Below the pieces are notes generated by a model. It was not told the DNA's origin, ran no database searches, and saw only the letters and a program-made list of their open reading frames with translations. From positions 18,645,825-18,709,824 of the forward strand of contig CM053261.1 of the NCBI GenBank assembly GCA_028583405.1: 64,000 nucleotides of DNA, given 5' to 3'. The stretch is from Pogonophryne albipinna. Taxonomy: Eukaryota; Chordata; Actinopteri; Perciformes; Artedidraconidae. A program made the translations under genes and the position numbers. Each line of letters starts with the position of its first letter. Positions within the stretch are counted from its first letter, which is position 1. Shown piece by piece: positions 37,501-53,223 of the stretch.

Positions 37501-40500
37501 AAATGTTTCACCAATGAAAGCAGGCGAACGTCCTGTACTTTCACAGTAACCTTGGTATAAACCATGCGGTGGGCAATAGGCCGTGAGTTTAGCGGTTGCT
37601 TTCATCGAATTTGTTGAAAGCAACATGTCTTTAAATAAGCTGTTTTCGAGCTCAGGCTAAACAATTTTACACAATTAATTTTGTTGGCTTTGTGAAAAAT
37701 TATGCTTAAATTATGTTCTCAGTATCTCAGAAAAAGGAGTCTTTCCAAGCTTTCAAACAAAGCTCTTTTGTGAGACATCTTTTAAAAGCCTCGAGGTCGT
37801 ACAACTAAAACGGACCATGGCAGCTTTAATGAAAGAAATACAAAATCAGCCACTAATCAAATACACACTCACCATAACATGCCATTTTCATGCTGTTTGG
37901 TGCTGTTTCTAGTCCATGAGCTTTTTACTTCTCTTATTATGTTTTTTAAGGGGTGCACATCTTGTGTTGCGTCTTCTAATATTGACATTTGATAAATCTT
38001 TGGGAAATCCACCTTTTCTACAGGTCCACCAGGTAAAACATTAAGACGTGATCTTTAAGTGGCATTTTCTTTTGTTAAGCACTCGCTTAAGCACTCTACA
38101 GTTTGCTCTGTAGAGTGACTGCTTCGGGGACCTTGAAGTCACCATCAGTGGACCTGCTGTCGTTCAGTATGAGAGGTAACTTTTTTACAGAACAATGGAA
38201 TGAAAAGGGTATTCTGAGCTTTTGGATGGCTGGATATAAATGTCAGGTACTGCTGAAATGGAGAAAAAATGCCATTGGCAAAGTCACAAGTTTAAAAACC
38301 TTATCAGAGACGGTTATTGATTAAATCTTTTAACAAAAGGTAGAGGAGTCTGAATGTGTCCAAACCTCTGAGCAGCTAAGCTAAGCTATTAAAAAAGCTA
38401 TTTTAATTGCTTCCTTGACTAAGGATTAGGAAATGTAATCAAGCACTACAGAGCCATAATAATCACTCAAAAGCCAGAAAAATTGCAATTTATTTGGATC
38501 TTTTGTGTATAAATCAAATACCTTATTAGTAAAAACCAATAAGAAGAATGGCTAATATGCAAATGAATTTATCCTTTATCCTCATCCGTTTACCATCTCA
38601 AAAGCACACTTCTGGCCCCCTTAAATTTAACGCGGGATACTAAACCGTCGTCAGTGTCTGGCAATATAATCCCCTGGTTAGTGAAATGTCCTGGGTGATA
38701 GCTCAACACAAACAAAACACACAGCAACACTAATCCTCCTAAGTGCCCATCACATGCACCCTGACACTGCAGGAGAACCGGGGCTGAGCCGAGAGCCCAC
38801 TCCAAGCTGGAGGTTAATCGGATCACATAAAAGCAAAGCACACCTCATCTTTCATCACTAGGCAACACATTTATGCAGCAATCGATAGGTGGAATCATAT
38901 TTTCCCCTTTCAGAGAAATTAGGGAAAATGAAGTATTGTGACCCAACTAAGATGGATGGGGCAGGGCTTCATATCTTAAAGCACATCAGCAATAAGCCTC
39001 GTGTTTCTACAGAACTTGAGTTGTTTTCATCTTTGACAAATCTTATAGGTTTGTTGCTTCCCAAATGGCCTTTGGGGCATTTCTGTTGATGAATGGCCAA
39101 GAGACAGAACATCAGTAATTTACGGCTTTCCCGAGATCTCTTTCTCTCCCAAGCACCTGCCTCTCATCTCACCTTCCGGCACACACATTTTATCACATCA
39201 ATATAAATATATTAGTGGGACTGCATGCAGCATTCCTGTGGGACTATTTGTCAGCATCAGGGGGGGAGAAACCCATTCCTCACCTACACATAGGCAGCTA
39301 TAATCTTGTAAATGAAGCCACTGGCAGCAAATGTACATTTGTGGCTTACTTATTCACTTGGGTGTCAATAATAGATGTTTTAACAGGTTCAGAACTGCCA
39401 AGACAAAAAATTGAAAAACCGATGGCTTTGTGATAAATCCTTCTTTATGCTCGTATATATAGTCAACTGAACACTTGCTACCTTTGCTGTTCCTCAATAA
39501 TTAATTAGGTCAAATAAATAAAGTACCCTGAAGAGAATTAAAACATTTAATTCAAACAGAGTTCATTATTCTTTGATCAAGTTATTCACCAATAATGGGT
39601 CTATAGTGGGTTACCATTGGTGGGTTTTAGTAAGTATTTTTGTCATGCAACCACATTTGTTATGCTTTCTTGTACGAAGGTAAATAACAAATAAGAAAAG
39701 GCTACATTTATCATCAGGGACACAGCAAAAAGAAAAAAAGTCTTCTTTACCTCTGCTGAAATGGAGGCGCAGAGAGTAATTACATATTGCATGGTCCAAA
39801 CAATGCTGCAAATTAGTTATTTGCAAACTGTCATTTTCATGAAAAGCCAATGTGATGAACCACAAGCCACCTCAATTAGATCCAAAAAGTTACGGCAGAA
39901 TGACATTTAAAATCCATCCTCCGTCTCTGCTGGGTTGGAAATAATGTATTTGTGGAATCTTAAAGAAACACAAATGGAAATGAACAGTATCACCCTCCCT
40001 GTTTGAGCATTAGTTATGTCTGACTGGGGAAAACTTCCAGCCGCTTCCAAACATTTCCTTCTCTGCATAAAGAACATTTCCCCCCACTCATTCTGTGAGG
40101 CATCCCGTCTCCCTGGCGGGGTTACCGAGCAACAGCAATGAGCAGCGCTTCACCAGTTGTGTAGAGAGCAAAAACAACCTCAAAGCTTTCTGCCTTGAAG
40201 ACACATTTGGGACATGAATGCGCAGCCTTTTTATGACACTTCAATTCTGTCCATTGCCTGTGGGCCCTTTGTGGCGCGTTGTACAGTGACAGGAAGGGAG
40301 GAGGTGAATGGGGGAGGAGTCACTAAGGATGCACTGGTTGTTTAGATGAGATGAAGGGGGCGAGAGGCGAGAGCTTTTGAAAGAACGGTTCCAAATGTGC
40401 TGAGCGGAGAAGGGTGGCAGTTAGGTTTTCTACGACGGGACCCACAGGGGTAATCCAAGGCTTCAGCTTGAACATGTGGACTCTGCTGTTGTCATTTGAA

Positions 40501-41964
40501 ACCACAGATTGCCTCTGCTCGGAGTTTATGAATGTGACCAGGTCCCCTCTTTCAATGAAGAAAGGGAGTCAAATAAAAGCAGTGACAGTGACAGATGATG
40601 CAGCGGTTCGCTCAGACGAAGGGAGATGCGCCGTCGTAAATATCAACGAGTTTCGGCACATGGTAATCATGTCCAAGTGAATCCATTTCAGGGATACTGT
40701 TATTATACACTGGGGATTTCTTTTGTGGGAATATATGCAATCGGATGCAGTTAAGTGGGTAAGAATAATGCAGAGAGTTGGCAAAGGGGAGAGGGTGAGT
40801 AATGTTCTGGCATTTCCAACAAGGTTACATTGTGAGGAAGTCAATGGGCCTTGGACATCAGGCACTGCAGCTGCTCCAGGAAGTCAAATAATGCAAACCA
40901 CAATATTAATAAAGTTCAGAAAGGGGTGGGCCAGGAATTCAGTGTAATCGCTTACTGTCGTTAGATACAAATGCATAGGAGTGTAATGATGCAGTTTGGT
41001 TTTACAATTCAGCGCAAAATAGATTTTGTTTTACTTGAAAGCGTTTTTTTGTTACATTTAAATGACCATGAGTTTTCTTTAGCTTTAGGTGATAGTATCT
41101 TTGAGAAATCAACAATAAGGCTTTACATAATGAGGAAAAACACCCAGGATATTGCGTGAAAGCAGATGTTTACCCATAATCCAGTGCAACTGACAGGTGT
41201 TTAATGTCCTTCTCCCCTGATAAGAAATCATTCTTAGCCAGGCATCTGAAAATCCAAAATGAATCAATCTCCATAATGGAGTACATAATTCATGATTTTA
41301 TTGTAGATATTTATTTTTTTACAACCAATAACTGAAGATGTACTGCTCAAGCATTCAAACAAGGAAAATAAGAAGGTTAAAAAAAGGATTAAATGTAAGC
41401 TGTGCCAGATAAATGTTCCTCACTGATCAAGATGCTATTTGCTTTTGAGCAATATGAGGAAAAAACGGGTGGTCACGTGAGGAAAAAAGATAAGAGCAGG
41501 AACCTTGACGGCTGTCTCTTCGGAAAAGATACTGAGACCTACGTTTATTTATTCTAAAGATAAGGTAAAACTGTTGAGGGATGACAGTCTGTAATTTTTT
41601 ATTTTCTCATACTGATACTGCGGTATCAGTGCAAAAATAGAACGGACATAATAACAGGTTGCAGAAATTGTAAGTAGGAAGGGTGTCGAGGTAAGTCACT
41701 CCGTCTTCAGTTCGAGAACATTGATGTAAAGGAAATTCATATTTCAAAATCAGAGTCATGGCAAAAGCAGTCTAATATGTTAACGATGCGATCTGTGGAT
41801 GGTGGTAATTGCACATGCAGTAGCTCCTGAACTCAAGGATGTCTATCTGCTGTCGGGGGGAAAGGAGTAGGAGGGAGTTTCGGGTTATGCGCTGCAAAAT
41901 AATGAGTGTTCTACGTGTGACAGTATGTGTGTCAAGGTTTGGAGTCCCGTCCAATGATGAGACC
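34538..41964. other. Long non-coding stretch, no element recognised
   Basis: About 7.4 kb of AT-rich sequence in the upstream TMEM132 intron. Less AT-rich islands at 34.75-35.0, 38.6-38.85 and 40.35-40.65 kb carry frames of 60-90 codons without domains. These are candidates for regulatory sequence only. Confidence 0.45.
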
Positions 41965-42378
41965 ACGTAACACATACATATTGGCTTCCAGTCTCCCACC
42001 GCAATTACAGAATGCTGGTCCTTAGGTACAAAGCCCTCTACAATTTGGGCCCCCCCATCTCACCTACCTTCTCACCCCCTACCAGCCCCCAAGTTCCCTC
42101 AGATCCACCTCAGGCGGTCTCCTATCCATTCCCAAATCCAAACTCTGCAGCTTTTCTGTGTCAGCTCCCATTCCCTCCCCCAAGATCTCCATGAGTCCAA
42201 GTCCCTCACACTTTTCCAGTCCTGCCTCAAAACTCATCTCTTCTCCTCTGTCCACCCATAAGCCACCCCCCGATCAATCCATTCCAGTTGATTGTCTTTG
42301 TCAGTACAAACCCTTGTACTGTAAAGCGTCTTTGAGTTCAAGAATAGCACTATATTAATATAGATTATTATTATTATT
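41965..42378 (+). mobile_element. 3' fragment of a second L2-type LINE family
   Basis: The sequence encodes YWLPVSHRNYRMLVLRYKALYNLG, the counterpart of HWLPV...VYKALNGLG in the LINE at 45.6 kb. It is followed by a C-rich region and a 3' end TGTAAAGCGTCTTTGAG with an (ATT)n tail (42364-42378). The tail differs from the CTTGC tail of the other LINE, so this is a separate family. It is heavily 5'-truncated and frame-damaged. Confidence 0.7.
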
Positions 42379-42974
42379 AGACACACAATGCCAAGAACAA
42401 TTAAGGAGAAGGAGGATATTAAGTATCTACACATGCTATATACTGCAGATGTTGGAGTAATTGTCTTTGCATAAGGGCTAAACAAAGGGAAAGCAAGGTT
42501 ATTTATACAGTATGGCTCATTACAACAAAGCAAGTGCTATATAGAAAGTTATACGCATTAGGACACTAAAGCTTTAAGATTAGAAAAAACACAGAAAATG
42601 AAATGTAAAGACATTAATAAAAAAAAAAGCCAAGAGAGAACCAATTAATAGTTGTTTGATTTATAAAAGGGCAGTGGGAAACAGAAAAGTAAAATAATGT
42701 GGTAATTGGTTAGTATTTTTGTGTATCGTGGCCAACAAATTGTATTCTACAGACTTTAGAAAATATCTCTGTCTGGTGAAGATCCTGGCAAATAATCACA
42801 GCATGATTGGTTGAATATTTTTTTAATGAAACAGAGAATAGTTATGCCAAAATTAACAAATCCCAGTTAGATATTTTACCAAATGTCCATCCTCATTTTG
42901 TGTGAGTGTGTGCCACAATGTGCGTTGTTGTGCTATGTTAGAGTTCTGCTTCTTTACTATGTAAACACTAGATG

Positions 42975-43405
42975 AATCACCCGCGCTGCTGGCCAACGTA
43001 GACCGACCGAGACCGACGTTGCCACATGGCGGCCATCTTGCCACAGGCAGCTTGCTCATTCATAACATTGTCTATGGTGCACTATTGAAATAACCATAGC
43101 TTGCTCAATTGTCAACCAATTTTCAAACGGTTTGGTTTCTTATAAACATCAAATATGTAGTTATGATACTGCATACTTATAATTATAATCATGGACTTTT
43201 TGTTTTCAACATGTGACGTCTTGTTGCCTCCTGTATCATAGCCATGCTAATAACGTTTATGATAAACCAAACCGTTTGTAAATCAGTCAAGATTTCAGCG
43301 AGTTAAGAGTATGTTTGTGCAGATCCCTCACCTTACAACAGCTGTAGCAGTAGTTGTTGACTGTGGCAAGATGGCCACCGGTGAGCTACGCTGGCGACTC
43401 CCCCT
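42975..43405. mobile_element. Palindromic MITE
   Basis: Several matched segments are arranged symmetrically about position ~43200: GGCCATCTTGCCACAG (about 43029-43044) against its complement near 43366-43381, CAAACGGTTTGGTTT (43124-43138) against AAACCAAACCGTTTG (43264-43278), and CCAACGTAG (42993) against CTACGCTGG (43386). The ends and target duplication could not be fixed. There is no coding content. Confidence 0.65.
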
Positions 43406-43700
43406 TGAGCCATATAGCCTTTATATATATCCAGATGGCGCTGTATATATCTATGGGTTCTAGCCGTTCTAGCTCCTGCGTGTTATCTGAAATCGCCAAA
43501 CTAACTTTTCTTCTTCTTGTATTTTGTTCATTTTGTTGTGTTTTCTTCTTGTTCTTCATTTGTTGTTTAAGGGCGGCTGGCAAACAGCTTTTAGGCGCAA
43601 TACCGCCCCCTGGATTATATATAGTATAATGGATATTGCTCTGAGTGACAGACTTTTTTCCCACTCGTAAAAAAAGGAGTACCGGATACCATACACACCC

Positions 43701-44025
43701 CGACTTTCGGAAACAGTTCTAAATTGGTTTGAATCCTACTTAAAGGACAGAAACAACTTTGTTTATATAGGTAAATACACATCTGAGTTGACAAATATGA
43801 CATATGGGGTACCTCAAGGCTCCATCTTGGGGCCTCTTCTCTTTAACGTCTACATGCTACCACTGGCTCAGATAATGAAGAACAACAAAATAAGTTACCA
43901 TAGCTATGCGGATGACACACAAATGTACGTAACAATTTCACCAGGAGACTATGCTCCAATTCAAACACTGAGTAAGTGCATTGAACAAATCAATGACTGG
44001 ATGTGTCAGAACTTTCTCCAATTAA
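43701..44025 (+). pseudogene. LINE reverse transcriptase, upstream part
   Basis: The frame reads [20 protein letters not shown], then [15 protein letters not shown] (RT motif with the PQGS signature) and [11 protein letters not shown], which holds the catalytic YADD box, ending at FLQL where the inserted element begins. The enzyme copies its own RNA at a nicked chromosomal target. The finger region and endonuclease are missing. The frame is undamaged here and continues in register beyond the insertion at 45218, showing that the insertion did not add or remove bases. Confidence 0.88.
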
Positions 44026-45217
44026 GGCGAGACACCCCAGGTGAATAGGGTAATTTTTTTAACTTAAAGGTATCAGCTAGAAATTTCTCCAGTTAATTAC
44101 TTACAATAAGGCAATTGTCTTTTGTATTACAAGTTTTCTGAAATAGCATGTTTAAATATGCAAATTATCCATTATCTCATTAAATATGCACACATTTTAA
44201 CACATTTCAGGAATCGAAATCTGAACTTTGGATAAAGCCAGGTTCAAAATTCTTGTTTCATTTTGTAGTCATATTAGTATCTAAGGCTTTTACAGAAGGG
44301 ATATTGGATATCTCTTTTTATCACTCCATAAATCAGAAAATACTGTCAACAGCCCAACAATATCCATTTTCGCCATGTTTTTAGGTATACAATGTTGTAT
44401 AATTCAGGCTATGAATGATATATGAACAAACCCTTCTGTAAAAGACTTCATAATATTGATAGGAATATAACTGGAAGGTTTGGTGTCTCTACGTGCTACT
44501 GAAGTTGAAATTTCGAACTCAAGAGTAGGAGAAAAAACTCATTTTGAGAAAACGACCTTTAAAGATTGCAGTGAGGCGCTAGCTAAACCCTCCTGTTGTT
44601 TGGATGATAGCTTGCGCCTCGACGCACTCCGTGAAGGTATTTCATGTTCGGGGTCATTTGTTTTTTGTATAACCTTGCTTCGTGCAAGTGACAATTGTTG
44701 TGGTCTTCTCTGTGAACGTTTTTTTCGCCGTTCTTTTGCCATTTTGAGATTTCAATTTCTAGTGGAAAGCTAACCAGGAAGTGTTTTAGCACACCACGTG
44801 ACGCATCTGAACGAATCACGTTGTCAGAAATTGACACCAGCCAATGAGATTTCGTTTCTTGGTTTAAGACCCCTTTGTTCTTTCACGATTGGTTGCTGAT
44901 ACAAAGGAAATGACCATATTTGGATCTGCTGAGTTTGTGCAGGAGAGACACAGCTTTCCAACGATATCTCTGTTGACATGGTGCACACAGCGGTCGCGGT
45001 ACTTTATGTTACGTTAGAATGCTAACTTTTGGTGAATTTAGGAGAAATCTACAGACGCAAATAGACAAACTATAGTAAAAATAAACACTTAAATGTGTAT
45101 TTTGTACGTTTTCCTTCCAAAAGCCTGAAAGAAAACATGTTATAGAATCAAAATAGCACAAAATCTCAAAATTGACCAGTACTTGAAAAACGATGTTTTT
45201 GCCTGCCGTGTCTCGCC
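44026..45217. mobile_element. 1192-bp TIR element inserted in the LINE without detectable target duplication
   Basis: The ends GGCGAGACAC (44026-44035) and GTGTCTCGCC (45208-45217) are perfect 10-bp inverted repeats, with CAGG also shared at positions 13-16. Flanks are CAATTAA on the left and ACAAAGAT on the right. Joining them restores the LINE frame exactly, so no bases were duplicated. The interior is AT-rich at the ends and more mixed in the middle. A 67-codon frame from an ATG at 44742 on the minus strand starts MAKERRKKRSQRRPQQ, a strongly basic nuclear-localisation-like stretch, but no known domain is recognised. The superfamily is unknown. Confidence 0.85.
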
Positions 45218-45928
45218 ACAAAGATAAAACTGAGGTAATGGTTTTTGGAGCCAAGGCAGAACGTATAAAAGTTAGCGCTGAGCTTCAGTCTGCAATGTTC
45301 AAAACAACAGATAAAGCCAGAAATCTAGGTGTAGTCATGGACTCTGACCTGAGTTTCAACAGTCACATTAAAACAGTTACTAAATCAGCCTACTATCACC
45401 TAAAGAATATATCTAGGATTAAAAGACTAATGTCACAGCAGGATTTGGAAAAACTTGTCCATGCTTTTATCTTCAGTAGACTCGACTACTGCAATGGTGT
45501 TTTCACAGGTTTCACTAAAAAAATCTATTAGAAAGCTGCAGCTAATTCAGAACGCTGCTGCTCGAGTCCTCACTAACACTAAGAAAGTGGATCACATCAC
45601 TCCTGTTCTGAAGTCTTTACACTGGCTTCCTGTGTGTCAAAGAATAGATTTCAAAATACTGCTGCTGGTTTATAAAGCTTTGAATGGTTTAGGCCCAAAA
45701 TACATTTCTGACCTCCTGCTAAATTATGAACCATCCAGATCTCTCAGGTCTTCAGGGACTGGTCAGCTTTCTGTCCCCAGAGTCAGAACTAAACATGGTA
45801 AAGCAGCGTTCAGTTATTATGCTCCAAATATCTGGAACAAACTCCCAGAAACCTGCAGGTCCGCTGCAACTCTTACTACTTTTAAATCCAGGCTGAAGAC
45901 TTTTCTTTTTGTCGCTGCTTTTAATTGA
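45218..45928 (+). pseudogene. LINE reverse transcriptase, C-terminal part
   Basis: This continues with KDKTEVMVFGAK, NLGVVMDSDLSFNSHI, RLDYCNGVFTG, then KLQLIQNAAARVL, LHWLPVCQRIDFKIL and WNKLPETCR, all standard for the thumb and C-terminal region of fish L2-type LINEs. There is a frameshift near 45520 at a run of A residues (the first frame ends KKIY at 45531, and the continuing frame runs to 45928). With the 5' truncation and the insertion, the copy is dead. Confidence 0.88.
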
Positions 45929-46117
45929 ACTATTCATATCTTAGACTGCACTGTAACTTTTATCCATGTATTTTTTCTTTTAATGTTTATTTTATTCGCT
46001 TTTCTTTTTAATGATTGTAAATGCCATTTTCTTAATGTCTTTCATTTTTTGTAAAGCACTTTGAATTGCCTTGTGTTGAAAAGTGCTATATAAATAAACT
46101 TGCCTTGCCTTGCCTTA

Positions 46118-47230
46118 CTATGTAGGTATGTGTATCTGGGTGCAAGTTTCTGAGTGTGTGTAAGCGAGTGTGACTGCCTGAGCATGAACTCACTTAGATC
46201 TACTTAGAGACGAGTGGCATGTAGCCTCAGGCGAACTCCATCAATAGAAATTCAGATTTCTGAGCCAGCATGCAGCACCCCACTGGTCGAAACCGCAGAT
46301 GATCAAAAGTAACAGGAGTTTCTGTGAGTATGGCCCAGATTCGTGTTTCCAGTGCTCAGGAATGTATGTAGTGAGAGGCCTCTGGCACAGACACAGTGGA
46401 CGGTGTTGACCGGTGGCACTGGAGGAGAGTTGGGCGCCTCTCAGAGCAGTAGAGGTAGTAAATAGCTTGGAAGAGAGGAGCCGTGTCTCTGTGGCCCCGA
46501 GGAAGTCCATCGCACGCCCCAGCAGGAGCAGAGAGAGAGAACAGACAGTCATTTCACTGCTGCTCAGAAAACTCTGAAATGAGATGAACTCAGAGGTCTC
46601 TCCCTGCAGCAAGCGTCACTCACGGCATGCCTTTCTTTATCCATATCCTCCCCCATAAGTGCCGCGGAAAATGTCGAGTCTTTGAGCGAGTTTAGCGGTT
46701 AGGAGAATACGCAGGAAATGGAAATAAAGATGCCAAAAGAAAGGCTGTCGATCATTTTTTTTCCCCAGTGCTTAGACTTAGTTTTATTTGTCTGCCTCAT
46801 CTTTCTCTTGCCAGATTTCTGTGGTTAACAGACGCTGTGAAAGGTTTAGTCAGATAATTACCTCGCGATCGCCATGGGTTTTTGCTGAGAAGAAGCTTTT
46901 CAGAGGGTTTCTTCATTTTTTACAGCCCGTCGTAAAATAAGAAGCCGTGCATCATAAAATGTCTTTACATCACCGTGGAAAGCTGTCTCTTGTGGCTGAG
47001 TTATATGTGATAAAGAGGAACAAGGTTACCCATCTTAGCTTGTAGAGTAAATTTGAAGTGAATCTAAGTACGAGATTGACAATCTGTTATTTTATTCTCT
47101 TGATGGAACAGCTACAAGAGAGTTGTCTTTTTTTCGCTCCTTGTCCCTATTTTACATGAGCAAAAGGACAACTCTATGGGCCCTTCATAATAAAGGGTTA
47201 TGGAAATCATAGGAAAGAAATGGCTCTTGA
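46118..47230. other. Non-coding, with an unexplained 123-codon minus-strand frame
   Basis: The frame 46241-46612 includes a hydrophobic leader-like MTVCSLSLLLLGRAM but no recognised domain or clear splice sites. The rest is AT-rich. Confidence 0.4.
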
Positions 47231-47439
47231 GCAGCGACGTGCAGTCAGGGGAGGCAGGGGAGGCAGAGCCTCACCTGTCATACTCCAATGTAACGGAAAA
47301 ACAACTAAAGAAAAACTAAATAGTAATAATAATAAAATGTCTCCACTGATCTGTGTTGTAAATGTGATTTATGTATGATTCCAAACGCTTTTTATAGTCA
47401 AAATCAGCAAATTGGCCGAGCTCCGCTACAACTACGGGT

Positions 47440-47590
47440 AGCGATGAGAAGTGAGGCAGGGACGAGCTCTGCCTCTCGTAAGCCCACAGTAATGGCTGGA
47501 GCGCGGGCACTAATTTAACGCGGGCACTTATTTTGTGAGCGCGCTCAAGCCAGTTACTGTGGGGTAAGGTGAGGCACAGATGTATGAGGG
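47440..47590. repeat. Foldback (inverted repeat) element
   Basis: The arms 47469-47510 and 47535-47577 are imperfect inverted repeats. GCCCACAGTAATGGCTGGAG on the left corresponds to CCCCACAGTAACTGGCTTGAG reverse-complemented from the right, and GCCTC motifs continue outward. The 5' neighbour at 47233 (GGGGAGGCAGGGGAGGCAG) resembles an end of a fish hAT element, so this may be the core of a decayed transposon. Confidence 0.5.
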
Positions 47591-47621
47591 GCCGTGTAGG
47601 CCAAAATTCTAACTCACCTCG

Positions 47622-47905
47622 CACACACACTACTGAAAACCTCTGGCCTTGCACACACACTACTGAAATACTCTCACATTCACTACTGAACACCTCACAC
47701 ACACACACTACTGAAAACATTTGGCCTTGCACACATACTACTGAAATACTCTCACATTCACTACTGAACACCTCACACACACACTACTGAAAATTAAGCC
47801 TCACACATATTACTGAAAATTAACCTCACACACACACAACTGAAAATTAACCTCACACACACACTACTGAAAACATCTGGCCTTGCACACACACTACTGA
47901 AATAC
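47622..47905 (+). repeat. Minisatellite with ~80-bp unit
   Basis: About three and a half copies of a unit made of CACACACACTACTGAAAAC, CTGGCCTTGCACACACAC, TACTGAAATACTCTCAC and ATTCACTACTGAACACCTC. Within it a shorter CACACTACTGAAA module repeats more than ten times, so it has a higher-order structure. Both strands give repetitive open frames that are not genes. Confidence 0.8.
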
Positions 47906-51740
<3,835 letters not shown>

Positions 51741-51849
51741 GTGAGCGCTTGTAACAGATGTGTAGCGTTTGTGTAAATGTGGGCGTAGATCTCAGAACAT
51801 AACATGGACCGGCTTTATCAGATGTGTGTGTGAGCGTGTGTGTGCGCAT

Positions 51850-51987
<138 letters not shown>

Positions 51988-52157
51988 TCCAGATCTGTGC
52001 TCAGACCCCTGCAGAGATCAGTGGGGCATGCAGAAGAGTGCCTGTTCCTACCACTACACACTGCTGCTGATCCGACAGCACACACTGTGCAGTGGCTTGG
52101 ATATGAAAAATAATATTGGGCAGTTCAAGAGGGGTCTTGGAAATGTTACCACACGCA

Positions 52158-52160
<3 letters not shown>

Positions 52161-52229
<69 letters not shown>
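52161..52229 (+). repeat. (AC)n microsatellite in opposite orientation
   Basis: AC array with one AT interruption at 52203-52204. It is complementary to the TG arrays just upstream, so the cluster forms a large inverted repeat. Confidence 0.97.
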
Positions 52230-53077
52230 GTCCCAGTGGTTATAGTGTCTCTCTTTATCTTACTGCTGGGATGAAAATAATAGTGGACATCTGTGGGGTT
52301 CTGCACTCACACACGAAGTCTTCGATATGAGGATACCCTCCATGAATACCAAAAACATGTCTCATCTCTTCTAATACTAACTTTCTTTCGTGTTCAACAA
52401 TTATTTCTCTATTCCTTTAAAGCTACGATTATGTTTACTGCTCAGGATCTTTTTTTGGAAAATAACAAGTGGCGAATTATCTTAAAAATAACCTGATGAG
52501 GCCAGCTTTTCTGGTGTGGCATTGATTTGATCCTGAAGGGCAGAAACTAATGATTATTTCCACTCACACGTCCTTAAATCAACAAGCACTTCAAAATCAA
52601 AATGATACAGTATGGTGCTTTGTTATGCTTTTTCAGATTTGTCAATCAGTATTAAAGCATTGTGGTTTTATGGACCCTATACTTCAAAGAGTACTCCACT
52701 GATTTAGCCTTGCGCTTTTATAACATTTGGATTTCCGGCTTTTTTTAAAGTATTGAGATTAGGGTGAAGATTTAAAGCCCTGTGTTTGCTGATATCAAGG
52801 ACAGATTAAATAGACCCTTCCCTATATAATATTAAGAGCTGAGGATTATTAAAGATATAAAATCAGATTAAGCCCGTTTAAGTCTTTAGTGTGATTGATT
52901 AACGCAGCACACCGGGATGTAAGAGCGAACGACAGCTTGTAAATCACACACACATTTGATCTGCCTTTCAGGTGTCCCATTCAATTGATAGAGCTAATTC
53001 TAGAATGGAGTTCTGACTCAGAAATAATACATAAACCTGAATGTGGGTGTTATATTTTTCAGAGGGATTCAGACAGG

Positions 53078-53223
53078 CAAGGCAAGTCTATTTATATAGC
53101 ACCTTTCAACACAAGGCAATTCAAAGTGCTTTACAAAAATGAAAGACATTAATAAAATGGCATTTAAAAACAGTCATTAAAAAGCAAAGATAATAAAATA
53201 AACATTAAAAGACAAAATACATG
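53078..53223 (-). mobile_element. 3' UTR fragment of the same L2-type LINE, inverted
   Basis: The reverse complement is nearly identical to 45965-46115, including AATGTCTTTCATTTTTGTAAA, CACTTTGAATTGCCTTGTG, GTGCTATATAAAT and the CTTGC tail repeats. It is severely 5'-truncated (about 146 bp) and contains no coding part. Confidence 0.85.

Larger units (their letters stand above)
43665..46117 (+). mobile_element. L2-clade LINE, 5'-truncated, interrupted by a DNA element
   Basis: It carries the C-terminal half of a reverse transcriptase reading frame, a 3' UTR with TGTAAAGCACTTTGAATTGC and AAGTGCTATATAAATAAAC, and a short-repeat tail (CTTGC units) ending near 46117. The endonuclease and N-terminal RT are absent, as in most 5'-truncated LINE insertions. 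A 1192-bp element occupies 44026-45217. The same 3' UTR recurs inverted at 53078-53223. Confidence 0.88.

Noticed and set aside
40323..40680. Paired frames on both strands at 40.3-40.7 kb as a possible processed gene remnant
   Set aside because: No domain, no poly-A tail, no duplication. The sequence is only locally less AT-rich.
43788..44048. Treating the reverse transcriptase frame as a complete gene ending at 44048
   Set aside because: The last residues and the stop come from the inserted element, not from the LINE.
46241..46612. Signal-peptide-like frame as a candidate first exon of the TMEM132 gene
   Set aside because: The hydrophobic leader is not followed by a convincing donor in the right phase, and nothing matches the family.
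47316..47780. 154-codon minus-strand frame
   Set aside because: Half of it is the minisatellite and the rest a foldback repeat. No domain is recognised.
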